Below are positions 44,259 to 52,852 of a stretch of 64,000 bases of DNA, piece by piece. Position numbers and translations under genes: made by a program. Source of the stretch: Sulfuricurvum kujiense DSM 16994 (GTDB lineage Bacteria; Campylobacterota; Campylobacteria; Campylobacterales; Sulfurimonadaceae); contig NC_014762.1 of assembly GCF_000183725.1 (NCBI RefSeq), positions 1,736,001 to 1,800,000 of the forward strand, given 5' to 3'. A model generated the notes under the pieces. It saw only the letters and a list, made by a program, of their open reading frames with translations. It had not been told where the DNA came from and ran no database searches. Within the stretch, counting starts at the first letter, position 1, and every line of letters begins with the position of its first letter.

Positions 44259-45574
44259 TCCGTCATTCTTCCATACCCCAATATAAGGGCGTAAGGGGAA
44301 ATAGCCTCACGTATCAGTTTTTCAAGTTCATCGATATTTTTATCGGAAACATCATTCAAGATACATTCCGCAATGTCACAAAATGAAATCACTACCATCG
44401 GGTCAAAGTGCCTTCCGCTCCCCTCACGGATAGACTCGATAGCGTGTTGAAAAGTAAATGCCTGTTTATAAGGCCGTACGGATACAAGTGCGTCAAAAAC
44501 ATCAACGACCGCAAATATTCTTGCTGTCAAAGGGATTTCTTCCCCTTTTAAACCGTTGGGATAACCGCTGCCGTCAAATTTTTCATGATGAAAACCGATA
44601 ACCGCTAAAGCGTCATCGCACCACGGGATCTTTTGAATAAGCGCTGTTCCTAAATCCACATGCTGTTTCATGATACTGAATTCGTTTTCGTCCAAACGGC
44701 CCGGTTTTAACAAAATCGTATCGCTTATTCCGATCTTACCGACATCGTGCAGAAATGCCCCTTTGATTAATGCAGGCAATGCTTCCGGCGGCACATTCAT
44801 TTTTTCCGCTAGTCGGATGGTGTAGTAGGTTACGCGATAGTTGTGTTCCGATGTATCGCTATCACGCATAGCCACCACATCTCCTAAAACCCGCACTAAG
44901 TTAAAATTGCTGTATAACAGCTCCGTTTTATCCGATTGAAGCTGCCGATATTGCCGGTAGATTATCGGAAAAATCGCCACGATGACCAATAATAAAATGA
45001 CCGTCGTACCGATGAATACGATCCTCATCCCTTTGCGCATCGCAAGTACGGTTTCAGATTTCAACGGAATGGCAGCTTTCAGTACAATCGTCGATGTATG
45101 ATTTATCGGAAGACTTTTTGCGAATATCAATATCAGGTTGTCGGGATCGGCAGGGACCAAGTGGTAACTAATTGTTTCCGAAACATCCGGATCAAAACGG
45201 CGGAATAATTGCACCATATCGGTGTCGGGTGTTTTGGCAACCGCAAACAGCTCTGTTCCATCCGTTTCACGTATATCCAGTATTAACATTTGATGAGACT
45301 CCATCAATTCATTCATACGGGAAATGAATAGCTTCCGGGTTTCAAGATTGCCGAGTTCCAATCCCTTTAAATGTTTTTCAAAATCGATGAACTCCTTATT
45401 GATAAGCGCATCGATCCGTTTCGCATTTTCTCGTTCAATGTACCAATAAATACTGCTGATTCCTAATAAGGTTACGGTGACAGAGATAACACCCAATCGA
45501 ATAAAAAACAAAGCAAGCACATTGTTCTGAAAAAATCTTTTGACAGAATTTTTCTGCTTTACCGATGTACTCAT
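44255..45574 (-). CDS. Membrane HD-GYP cyclic-di-GMP phosphodiesterase
   Basis: This 439-residue protein is predicted to degrade c-di-GMP. Two transmembrane helices (~22-42 and ~185-205) flank a periplasmic sensor domain of about 140 residues. The C-terminal HD-GYP domain shows HDVGKIGISDTILLKPGRL, then HHEKFDGSGYPNGLKGEEIP and RIFAVVDVFDAL, with metal ligands and the GYP motif intact. It is probably monocistronic, and its 3' end overlaps the pseudouridine synthase by 4 nt. Confidence 0.92.
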   Translation of the reverse strand: MSTSVKQKNSVKRFFQNNVLALFFIRLGVISVTVTLLGISSIYWYIERENAKRIDALINKEFIDFEKHLKGLELGNLETRKLFISRMNELMESHQMLILDIRETDGTELFAVAKTPDTDMVQLFRRFDPDVSETISYHLVPADPDNLILIFAKSLPINHTSTIVLKAAIPLKSETVLAMRKGMRIVFIGTTVILLLVIVAIFPIIYRQYRQLQSDKTELLYSNFNLVRVLGDVVAMRDSDTSEHNYRVTYYTIRLAEKMNVPPEALPALIKGAFLHDVGKIGISDTILLKPGRLDENEFSIMKQHVDLGTALIQKIPWCDDALAVIGFHHEKFDGSGYPNGLKGEEIPLTARIFAVVDVFDALVSVRPYKQAFTFQHAIESIREGSGRHFDPMVVISFCDIAECILNDVSDKNIDELEKLIREAISPYALILGYGRMTD

Positions 45575-45612
45575 TGACCTAAGTTTCCATCCCCGATTTA
45601 GTATAAGAAGTT

Positions 45613-46221
45613 TTAACGCAAACCTTTTAGCAACACCGCTTGGCTGTAGCTATAGATTTCTTCAAGATTGTCGCTCATCAGCAGGTGGCCGTCGATCAAC
45701 AACGACGCGAGGCCGTGGATCGATGCCCACACCGTTGCCGCCTGTACCATCGGATTCTCCCGAGCGATTATCCCCTCTTCCTGAGCCTCGGTTAAAAGAC
45801 CGATCAGGGCATACAGTCCCGTTGCCTGCGTCTCGTCTTTGTAGTCGCAGATCTCTGCGCGTTCTTTTCGGTACATCTCCCCGAAAAGAAGACGATAGAG
45901 ATTCGGATGCTCGATCGCGAAATCGAGATACGCCCTCCCCATCGCTTCAAACCGAACATCTACACTGCGGCTCTTATCCTGAAAAATAGGAGTAAATATC
46001 AGATTCAGCTGCTCATACCCTTTTTCGATCACCCCGAGTATCAATGCCTCTTTGCTCTCAAAATGGCGGTAAACCGCCGTTCGTGATGTCCCGAGCCGCT
46101 GCGTCAGATCGCGAAGGGTAATACTGTCGAGTCCATCCGTGTCGATCATCTCCAATGCCGTTTGCAACAGCTCTTCTTTGAGGTTTCCGTGATGATAGGG
46201 GGCGGCTTTTTTCTCTTTCAT
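45613..46221 (-). CDS. TetR-family repressor of the adjacent efflux operon
   Basis: This is a 202-residue TetR regulator with an N-terminal helix-turn-helix (DSITLRDLTQRLGTSRTAVYRHFESKEALI) and a helical ligand-binding C-terminal part of the TetR_C/WHG type. It diverges from the TolC-MFP-RND operon, and the 89-nt gap between carries two palindromes suited to a TetR dimer. Repression of both itself and the efflux operon, relieved by a pump substrate, is the natural reading. Confidence 0.9.
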   Translation of the reverse strand: MKEKKAAPYHHGNLKEELLQTALEMIDTDGLDSITLRDLTQRLGTSRTAVYRHFESKEALILGVIEKGYEQLNLIFTPIFQDKSRSVDVRFEAMGRAYLDFAIEHPNLYRLLFGEMYRKERAEICDYKDETQATGLYALIGLLTEAQEEGIIARENPMVQAATVWASIHGLASLLIDGHLLMSDNLEEIYSYSQAVLLKGLR

Positions 46222-46250
46222 GACGATATTGTATCAGATTATCACCCATA

Positions 46251-46289
46251 TGTTGACATTGTCCACATTTAATGTTAACATTGTCAACA
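46251..46289. promoter_or_regulatory. Two tandem 17-bp palindromic operators
   Basis: TGTTGACATTGTCCACA (46251-46267) and TGTTAACATTGTCAACA (46273-46289) are near-identical copies of the palindrome TGTTGAC-ATT-GTCAACA, each with one change. Their centres are 22 bp apart, about two helical turns, so two repressor dimers could bind on the same face. They lie between the TetR gene and the tolC-like gene. Confidence 0.8.
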
Positions 46290-46310
46290 TTAAACTCGTC
46301 AAGGATAACC

Positions 46311-47543
46311 ATGAGACCGTTTGTTCTCCTCTCCTTCACCCTTTTGCCGCTGATCGCCTCAGACCTCATCACGTTATTACCGCAGGCAAAATCAAATCTG
46401 CGCGTTGAATCGGCCCGAATCGAAGCACAGAGGGCAAAAGAGCAGTTGGAACAGGCAAAAACCGCTTATTTCCCGACGCTCGACGCTACCGCCCTGTATC
46501 AAAAAAAAGACAAAGCAACCGCTTTTGAACCTCGAACGATCCAGGGATTGGAGCTAGGGACAAAAATCACCCTCTTCGACGGATTGCGCCGTGAATCGAC
46601 CATTGACGCGATCCACTCTTCGATAAATTCGGCACAGCAATCCCTCCAGCAAAAAGAGCAGGACGTATTGTTTGAGACGATTCAAGCCTACTACGGCTAT
46701 TTTAACGCCAAAGCATCGCTCGACGCCATCCGAGACAAAAAGACCGAACTCTCCGCACAGGTTGAACGCTTTAGCATCCTTGTCCAAAACGACCTTGCCA
46801 CGTCCGATATTCTAAAATCGCTCATCGCCTCCAAACTCCAAGCCGATTATGACGAACAGAATCAAAAAGTCATGCTGGAACGGAGCCGCAAAAATCTCGA
46901 ACTCCTCACCGGAAGTTCCGTCGAAAGCCTCGAATACACAGAACTCGCTACGCCGCAAACGAGAGAGATTGATCGTCACGATCTAAAAGCGGATATCTCA
47001 TCGGTCGAAACGCTCCGGCACTCCGAGGGGTTTTACACCTATCTGCCGACGCTGAGCGTTCAGGGGAAACACCGTGAAATGGATTACAACGATTACGACA
47101 CGATGGGGGGAAGCAATATCCAACCCTCAAGCCAAAACGAGATTATCGCATCGCTCTCGATGACCCTATTTGATATGGGAAGTATCGCAAAAGAGCGCGA
47201 ACAGGCCCGTCTATCGACACTCAAAGCGCAAAAACTGATCGAATATAAAACCAAAAGCATCCAAAACGAAGCCGATATAGCCCGCCTCAGCCTCCAGGCC
47301 TCACAAAGTGCCTATGATGCGGCAAAGTCCGAAGAAGAGGCGCGAAGCGAGGCCTTTGGCTTTGTCAAAAAACGTTTTGAAGCGGGTTTGGTCAATACCA
47401 CGACCTATCTGAGCGAGCTCAGCGACCTGAGCCTATCGCGTGCAAAAGTCCAGAGCGCACGCCACAGCCTCCAAATGGCTAAAGCCAATCTCGCCTACGC
47501 CTACGGAACCGATCTTATGACACTAATCGAGGGGAAACAATGA
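46311..47543 (+). CDS. TolC-family outer-membrane efflux protein
   Basis: This 410-residue protein is an outer-membrane channel for a tripartite pump. It has a signal peptide (MRPFVLLSFTLLPLIAS) and two OEP repeats of long helices and strands (for example QAKSNLRVESARIEAQRAKEQLEQAKTAYFPTLD and KKRFEAGLVNTTTYL). The ATG at 46311 is chosen because AAGGA precedes it; the longer open frame would run through the operator. It overlaps the next gene by 4 nt and is first in the TetR-controlled operon. Confidence 0.9.
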   Translation: MRPFVLLSFTLLPLIASDLITLLPQAKSNLRVESARIEAQRAKEQLEQAKTAYFPTLDATALYQKKDKATAFEPRTIQGLELGTKITLFDGLRRESTIDAIHSSINSAQQSLQQKEQDVLFETIQAYYGYFNAKASLDAIRDKKTELSAQVERFSILVQNDLATSDILKSLIASKLQADYDEQNQKVMLERSRKNLELLTGSSVESLEYTELATPQTREIDRHDLKADISSVETLRHSEGFYTYLPTLSVQGKHREMDYNDYDTMGGSNIQPSSQNEIIASLSMTLFDMGSIAKEREQARLSTLKAQKLIEYKTKSIQNEADIARLSLQASQSAYDAAKSEEEARSEAFGFVKKRFEAGLVNTTTYLSELSDLSLSRAKVQSARHSLQMAKANLAYAYGTDLMTLIEGKQ

Positions 47544-48274
47544 AACTTTTACTAATGACGGCACTCTCTGCCTTAAGCTTATGGGGCGATGTCTACGCCA
47601 CCTTTGAAGCGCAAGCGTATCGCGAAGCCTCACTGGGGATGAACGCATCGGGGATTGTTAAAAATCTCTATGTCCAAAGAGGCGATCATGTCAAAAAAGG
47701 ATCCCTTCTCCTCGAACTCGACAGTGCCGAAGAGCAGCTTTCGCTGCAGATGGCAAAAGCCGATTTGGAGGCACTCTCCAAAGAGACGACGTTTTTGAGC
47801 GATCAATACGCCCGCTATGAAAAAAGCGCACAGGTATTCGATAAAAATACCCTCGACAAACTCAAATCCGAACTAGGGACAAAGCTCGCACAGCGTGATC
47901 GTGCCCGTCTATCAATCGCCTATGCCGAACAAAAGCTCTCCAAAATGAAGCTCACGGCTCCGTTTGCGGGAAGCATCTCCGAGAAAAATATCGAACTGGG
48001 AGATATGGTCTCTTCGATGGGGGGGACGCCGTTGTTTAAACTCATCAGCGACCAGACCAAACTCCTCATCCAGTACGATTCCAAATTCGCTTCGCAGGTC
48101 AAAGCAGGAGACCGTTTTTGCAGCTCCATCGACGGCAAACCGACGGGAAAATGTTCAAAAATCATTAAAATCTACCCCTCGATCAACACCAAAAACCGTC
48201 AGATGACCGCCGAAGCCGACGGATCGGGTCTCCGTCCCGGCACGTTCGGTGACGGCATGATCATGTCAAAATAG
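47540..48274 (+). CDS. RND efflux periplasmic adaptor (membrane fusion protein)
   Basis: This 244-residue adaptor links the RND pump to the TolC channel. It has a signal peptide (~1-16), a lipoyl-type half-motif (GIVKNLYVQRGDHVKKGSLLLELD), a helical hairpin (~65-125), a second lipoyl half (LTAPFAGSISEKNIELGDMV) and a beta-barrel region. It is shorter than typical 350-400-residue adaptors, with little after the barrel. It is translationally coupled to the TolC gene (4-nt overlap) and lies 8 nt before the pump gene. Confidence 0.9.
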   Translation: MKLLLMTALSALSLWGDVYATFEAQAYREASLGMNASGIVKNLYVQRGDHVKKGSLLLELDSAEEQLSLQMAKADLEALSKETTFLSDQYARYEKSAQVFDKNTLDKLKSELGTKLAQRDRARLSIAYAEQKLSKMKLTAPFAGSISEKNIELGDMVSSMGGTPLFKLISDQTKLLIQYDSKFASQVKAGDRFCSSIDGKPTGKCSKIIKIYPSINTKNRQMTAEADGSGLRPGTFGDGMIMSK

Positions 48275-48282
48275 GAGATACT

Positions 48283-51200
48283 ATGCATAAAACCGCCATT
48301 CTCCGTCCCGTAACGACCGTTATGTTCGCCCTCGCTTTGATCTTTTTCGGGCTGGTTGAACGCAACGGTATGCCCTCGGCACTCTATCCGAACGTCGATT
48401 TCCCGATCGTCATCGTCACCACCACCTACAAAGGGGCCAATGCCGACATCGTCGAGAGCAAGGTGAGCGACAAGATCGAAGAGGCGGTGAGCGGAATCTC
48501 GGGGCTCGATACCCTAAGCTCGGACAGTTCCAAAGGGATCAGTATCGTCGTCGCTCAGTTCAAACTCTCTAAAAACCTCGACGAAGCGGTTAACGACGTC
48601 CGTGATAAAGTCTCCAGTATTCAGCTCCCCAACGAAGTGGATAAACCCTCGGTCGATAAATATGCCCTCAATTCTTCTCCCGTCATCACCCTCTTTTTAG
48701 CCGGCACCGACAGCCAAAAAGTGATGAAACACGCCGATGAGATACTCAAACCCCGCCTTCAGCGCATCGAAGGGGTCGGCGGAGTCACCCTTAAGGGTTT
48801 GCGTAAAAAGCAGATTCTCATCTCCCCCGATCCCGCCCTTCTTGCCAAATATTCATTGACGATGAACGACCTGACCAACATCATCAAAGCCCAAAACATC
48901 CGGATGGACGGCGGAAAAACCGTTGATCCGCGTCATGAATATCAAATACTCATCGACAACGACAGCAAAACGGTGCAAGCTCTCAGCGACCTTCGGATAC
49001 GGGAGGGGTTGAGCTTGGGCGATGTAGCCACGGTGAGCGATACGCTGGCCGAAGAGCGCAGCTACGCTTCGCTGGACGGCAAAGCCGGGGTTCTGCTCAT
49101 GGTCAAAAAGATGACGGGAGCCAACGAAATCGCGATCGCCGATGCACTGCGTGCACAGCTTCCCGCATTGGCGGCATTGGAACCGACGATGAGCCTCACA
49201 CCCCTGCAGGATGCGACAGGATATATCCGCGACACCCTGCACGGCGTTCAATTCGACCTTATGCTAGGCTCACTCCTCGCCTCGCTCGTCATCTTTCTCT
49301 TTTTGCGCAACTTTACCCTCACCCTTATCGCCGCCGTCTCCCTCCCCGTATCGATTTTCGGGGTATTTGCGATCATGGGGTGGAGCGGTCAGACGTTCAA
49401 TCTCCTCACCCTTACCGCCCTCACCCTCGCTATCGGGATCATCATCGACGATGCTATTGTCGTCATCGAAAATATTTTCAAGCGTCTCGAAGCGGGGCGC
49501 GACCGCCTCAATGCCGCTATCGAAGGGGTGAGCGAAATCTTGTTTTCCATCATCGCCATCTCCGCGATGCTCCTCGCCGTTTTTGTCCCGATCGCCAAAA
49601 TGAGCGGGATCGTCGGGCGTTTCTTTACCAGCTTCGGCGTGACGATCATCGCCGCCATCGTCGTCTCCTTCGTCATCGCGGTCACCCTCATCCCGATGAT
49701 CGCCTCGCAGATCGCCAAAGGGGAGCACAGCCCTTTTTATCACAAAACGGAACACTTCTTTGTCCGTATGGAAGAGCGATACCGTCTCCTCATTCACGCC
49801 GTCTTAAAATACAAAAAGACGACCCTCTTCAGTGCATTGGGTATCTTTATCGTCTCCATCATCCTCTCGGGGACGCTAGGGATGGTATTCATGCCCAAAG
49901 AAGACAAAAGCCAGTTCGATATTACGCTGAAAGCTCCGGCAGGGACGAGTGTGGAAGGGATGAAACATCTCTCGCTCGATGTTCAGCGCCGCATCGGCAA
50001 AATTGCCGAAGTGGAGTACTGCACCCTCTACGTCGGGCGTGGCGATGATCAAAAAGCAAACGAATCGGCGCTGTATGTCCGCCTCAAACCTCTGCACGAG
50101 CGTACCCGAAGCCAAAGCGAGATCATGAAAGAGACCCGTACCATGCTGGGTAGCCTCAAAGGATTTACGATGACGAGCGTCACCGAAGTCAATGATATCG
50201 GAGGCTACGAGATCAACACCCCCTATCAGGTGATCCTCAAAGCCCAGAACATGGACGATGCCGAAGCCTCTGCCAAAAAGCTGATGAAACTGCTCAAAAA
50301 CATAGAGGGGACAACCGACGTCCAAAGCAACATCCAACCCAAGGCCCCGCAGCTGAATATCACCGTCCTCACCCAAAACGCTACGAGGCTCGGGGTCAAT
50401 GTCGATGAGATAGCCCGCGTAATCGCCGATGGGTACTCCGGGGACGGAACCATCACGTTTATCCGAGAGCGGGGCAAAGAGTACGATGTCGTAATGCGTC
50501 TGGATGACACCAAACGGATGAGCATTGACACCCTAAATTCCCTCAATGTCCGTACTTCAGAAGGGGGAACGGTACCGATCTCTGCGGTCGTATCGATCAC
50601 CCAAGATTACGCCCCGACGACGATCAAACGGTTCGACCGCCTCAAAAAAGTGATCGTCGGAGCCGACATCACCAAAGCCCTCCCGCTCGATAAACTGGTC
50701 AGTATCGTCAACGAGCGTCAGGGTGAGTGGCTGGGTAAAGGGGTAGCATTCGAACTCGACGGCGATGCCAAACATATGCAGGAGAGTAACGAAGCGTTCG
50801 GGGTCGCGATCGGGGCGGCACTCGTGATGATCTATCTGATCCTCGCCGCATTGTACGAATCGCCGCTGCAGCCGATCATCATCATGAGCGCATTGCCGCT
50901 GAGTTTTACGGGGGCGTTTATCGGTCTGTGGGCTGCGGGGATGAATATGTCGCTCTTTAGTATGATGGGACTGATGCTTCTGCTGGGACTGGTGGGGAAA
51001 AACTCCACCCTCGTCGTCGATGCCGCCAACCGTCTCTACCACAGCGGTCATGAGCTTGATGAATCGATCGTCGAGGCGGGGGTGGCACGTCTGCGCCCGA
51101 TTCTGATGACCACGACGGCGATGTGTTTCGGGATGCTCCCCCTCGCCCTCTCGGTCGGGGAAGGTTCGGGGGTCAAGGGGCCGATGGGGGTTGCCGTTAT

Positions 51201-51312
51201 CTGCGGACTGCTCCTCTCGACGCTGACCAGTCTCCTCGTCGTTCCGGCGCTCTATAAAGTCCTTGCACCGCTGGATAATAAAATTCGTAAGCTCTATACG
51301 ATTAAAAAATAG
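48283..51312 (+). CDS. RND-family efflux pump (AcrB/HAE1 type)
   Basis: This 1009-residue inner-membrane proton-driven exporter has the twelve-helix, two-periplasmic-loop RND plan. Landmarks include the N-terminal RPVTTVMFALALIFFG and the first-loop VESKVSDKIEEAVSGI. The segment-4 proton-relay region LTALTLAIGIIIDDAIVVIENI has the Asp pair. The C-terminal repeat carries GLVGKNSTLVVDAANRL and RLRPILMTTTAMCFGMLPLA. The DD pair makes it a HAE-type drug/organic-compound pump rather than a CusA-type metal pump. Substrate unknown. A small hairpin follows its stop. Confidence 0.94.
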   Translation: MHKTAILRPVTTVMFALALIFFGLVERNGMPSALYPNVDFPIVIVTTTYKGANADIVESKVSDKIEEAVSGISGLDTLSSDSSKGISIVVAQFKLSKNLDEAVNDVRDKVSSIQLPNEVDKPSVDKYALNSSPVITLFLAGTDSQKVMKHADEILKPRLQRIEGVGGVTLKGLRKKQILISPDPALLAKYSLTMNDLTNIIKAQNIRMDGGKTVDPRHEYQILIDNDSKTVQALSDLRIREGLSLGDVATVSDTLAEERSYASLDGKAGVLLMVKKMTGANEIAIADALRAQLPALAALEPTMSLTPLQDATGYIRDTLHGVQFDLMLGSLLASLVIFLFLRNFTLTLIAAVSLPVSIFGVFAIMGWSGQTFNLLTLTALTLAIGIIIDDAIVVIENIFKRLEAGRDRLNAAIEGVSEILFSIIAISAMLLAVFVPIAKMSGIVGRFFTSFGVTIIAAIVVSFVIAVTLIPMIASQIAKGEHSPFYHKTEHFFVRMEERYRLLIHAVLKYKKTTLFSALGIFIVSIILSGTLGMVFMPKEDKSQFDITLKAPAGTSVEGMKHLSLDVQRRIGKIAEVEYCTLYVGRGDDQKANESALYVRLKPLHERTRSQSEIMKETRTMLGSLKGFTMTSVTEVNDIGGYEINTPYQVILKAQNMDDAEASAKKLMKLLKNIEGTTDVQSNIQPKAPQLNITVLTQNATRLGVNVDEIARVIADGYSGDGTITFIRERGKEYDVVMRLDDTKRMSIDTLNSLNVRTSEGGTVPISAVVSITQDYAPTTIKRFDRLKKVIVGADITKALPLDKLVSIVNERQGEWLGKGVAFELDGDAKHMQESNEAFGVAIGAALVMIYLILAALYESPLQPIIIMSALPLSFTGAFIGLWAAGMNMSLFSMMGLMLLLGLVGKNSTLVVDAANRLYHSGHELDESIVEAGVARLRPILMTTTAMCFGMLPLALSVGEGSGVKGPMGVAVICGLLLSTLTSLLVVPALYKVLAPLDNKIRKLYTIKK

Positions 51313-51325
51313 CCTCTTCGAGGCT
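51311..51325. terminator. Short hairpin at the end of the efflux operon
   Basis: AGCCTC at 51311-51316 pairs with GAGGCT at 51320-51325 around a 3-nt loop, overlapping the RND stop codon. No U-run follows on the plus strand, so it is a weak terminator at best. Confidence 0.35.
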
Positions 51326-51387
51326 AAAACCCCTATATGGACTGTTTTTTGCTAGTACTTTTATAACAATATTTATAAGGAGTACAA

Positions 51388-51825
51388 ATGCAGGTTCTAT
51401 CAAACAGTTCATATCCGTTTTCAAACCCTTTTGGCACATCCTCCTATTCGCCTCCGCCGTCTTATAAAGAGATATCCCAAACCGGGGAACTCGACAAACT
51501 CAAAGACGACTTCAGTATGATTTCCCAAGAGCTGAACCCCTCTGAACGGAAACTCTATAACACCCTTTTAAGCGAAAAAAATTATGAAGCCGCAAAAGGG
51601 ATAGTGACGGTCGGATTTATGCGAGCGGCAGGTATATATCACGACAATAACGCAGATACCCTCACGGGTGAATCTCTTGTTCAGGATTTGGCAACATTGT
51701 ATCCGCCCGATTCCCAGGAGGAGCAGAACTCTATTAAGGCATTGCAGAATTATCTAACAGCCAATCCTTCGGCTATGGCTCTGAATCAAGAGCGGCGGGG
51801 TAATTTACTCGATCTTACCGCCTGA
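51388..51825 (+). CDS. Hypothetical protein, 145 residues
   Basis: I do not recognise the family. The first ~30 residues are Ser/Pro/Tyr-rich and probably disordered; the rest is helical and polar (for example LKDDFSMISQELNPSERKLYNTLL). There is no signal peptide. AAGGAG lies 7 nt before the ATG. Its TGA stop shares an A with the ATG of the methyltransferase gene (TGATG), so translation is coupled; a functional link to that enzyme is possible. Confidence 0.65.
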   Translation: MQVLSNSSYPFSNPFGTSSYSPPPSYKEISQTGELDKLKDDFSMISQELNPSERKLYNTLLSEKNYEAAKGIVTVGFMRAAGIYHDNNADTLTGESLVQDLATLYPPDSQEEQNSIKALQNYLTANPSAMALNQERRGNLLDLTA

Positions 51826-52745
51826 TGCATATGAGTTTAGGCGATTTAAAAGAGTTATTAGTCTCAAATTCCCATGGCATAAACGAAGAGTACACGCGTA
51901 TTTTTCACGGTCGGGGAAATACCTACGAGGGGTATCGGTTTCTTACCGTAGACAGTGTCGACAAAGTGCTGTTTGCCGTGTTGTTTGAGCCTTGCGACGA
52001 GGAAGATGCCATCGTATCGATACTGCGTGATTTCTTTTGCGCTGAGGGTAAATGGGAAGCGCTTGTAGTACAGCAGCGCTATCTCCCCTCTTCCCCGTCG
52101 AGTGTTATAGAAGGAGAGTTTCCAAACGAAACCTATGCGATTGAAAACGGCCTCAAATACCGTATCAACTTTCTCAATGCCCAAAACATCGGATTTTTCC
52201 CTGACATGAAACTCGGAAGGGAATTTGTCCGTGACCATGCCCAAGGGAAAAAGGTTTTAAACCTCTTCTCCTACACCTGTTCGTTCTCCGTGGCCGCAAT
52301 ATCGGGAGGTGCGGTATCGGTCGTTAATGTCGACATGAACAAAAACGTCCTCTCCGTCGGACGGGAAAACCACCGTCTCAACGCCCTTGATACGAAGAAA
52401 GTGGAATTTATGCCCTACAATATCCTCAAGTCGTGGAGCCGTATCCGCAAAGAGGGGCCGTACGATCTGATCATCATCGATCCCCCCAGCTTTCAGAAGG
52501 GTTCGTTTGCCGCCACGTCCGATTACGAGAAAATCATCCGACGGCTTCATGAGTTCGCCGCAGAGGAGTGCATCGTCCTCTCGGCACTCAACGCTCCCGA
52601 ACTAAACAGCGGATTTATCAAAACCCTTTTTTGCGACAATGCACCCGAGTTTCGCTATGTTGAAAGGCTGAAAAACTTGGACAGCTTCCCCGAAAAAGAG
52701 GAAGAGCGGAGCCTGAAAAATCTGGTTTTTAAAAAAGAACCATAA
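51825..52745 (+). CDS. Class I SAM-dependent methyltransferase, RlmI/RlmK-like
   Basis: This 306-residue enzyme has the COG1092-type layout. The SAM site is LNLFSYTCSFSVAAISGGA with VNVDMNKNVLSVGRENHRLN, and the catalytic-loop motif is IIIDPPSFQKG. Relatives methylate cytosine C5 or guanine N2 in 23S rRNA. The PUA domain of RlmI is not present; the N-terminal ~100 residues are different. Start at 51825 (ATG, second ATG two codons later). It is coupled to the preceding orphan by a TGATG overlap. Confidence 0.83.
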   Translation: MHMSLGDLKELLVSNSHGINEEYTRIFHGRGNTYEGYRFLTVDSVDKVLFAVLFEPCDEEDAIVSILRDFFCAEGKWEALVVQQRYLPSSPSSVIEGEFPNETYAIENGLKYRINFLNAQNIGFFPDMKLGREFVRDHAQGKKVLNLFSYTCSFSVAAISGGAVSVVNVDMNKNVLSVGRENHRLNALDTKKVEFMPYNILKSWSRIRKEGPYDLIIIDPPSFQKGSFAATSDYEKIIRRLHEFAAEECIVLSALNAPELNSGFIKTLFCDNAPEFRYVERLKNLDSFPEKEEERSLKNLVFKKEP

Positions 52746-52852
52746 TTATTGTCGCAGCTACTCCCTGATCTCCCTATCTATTTCGAGAGGTTGATTTGGA
52801 TCGTCACCTGAAGCCAAATTATCAACTAACTTCTACTTGGTTGAAATTTTTT
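52746..52852. other. Convergent intergenic gap
   Basis: These 107 nt separate the convergent methyltransferase and PD40 genes. I saw no clear terminator hairpin or other signal in them. Confidence 0.4.

Noticed and set aside
45613-51312. Calling the RND system a heavy-metal (Cus/Czc) pump
   Set aside because: The segment-4 region carries the DD pair of HAE-type pumps and no methionine relay is seen, and the regulator is TetR rather than CusRS-like.
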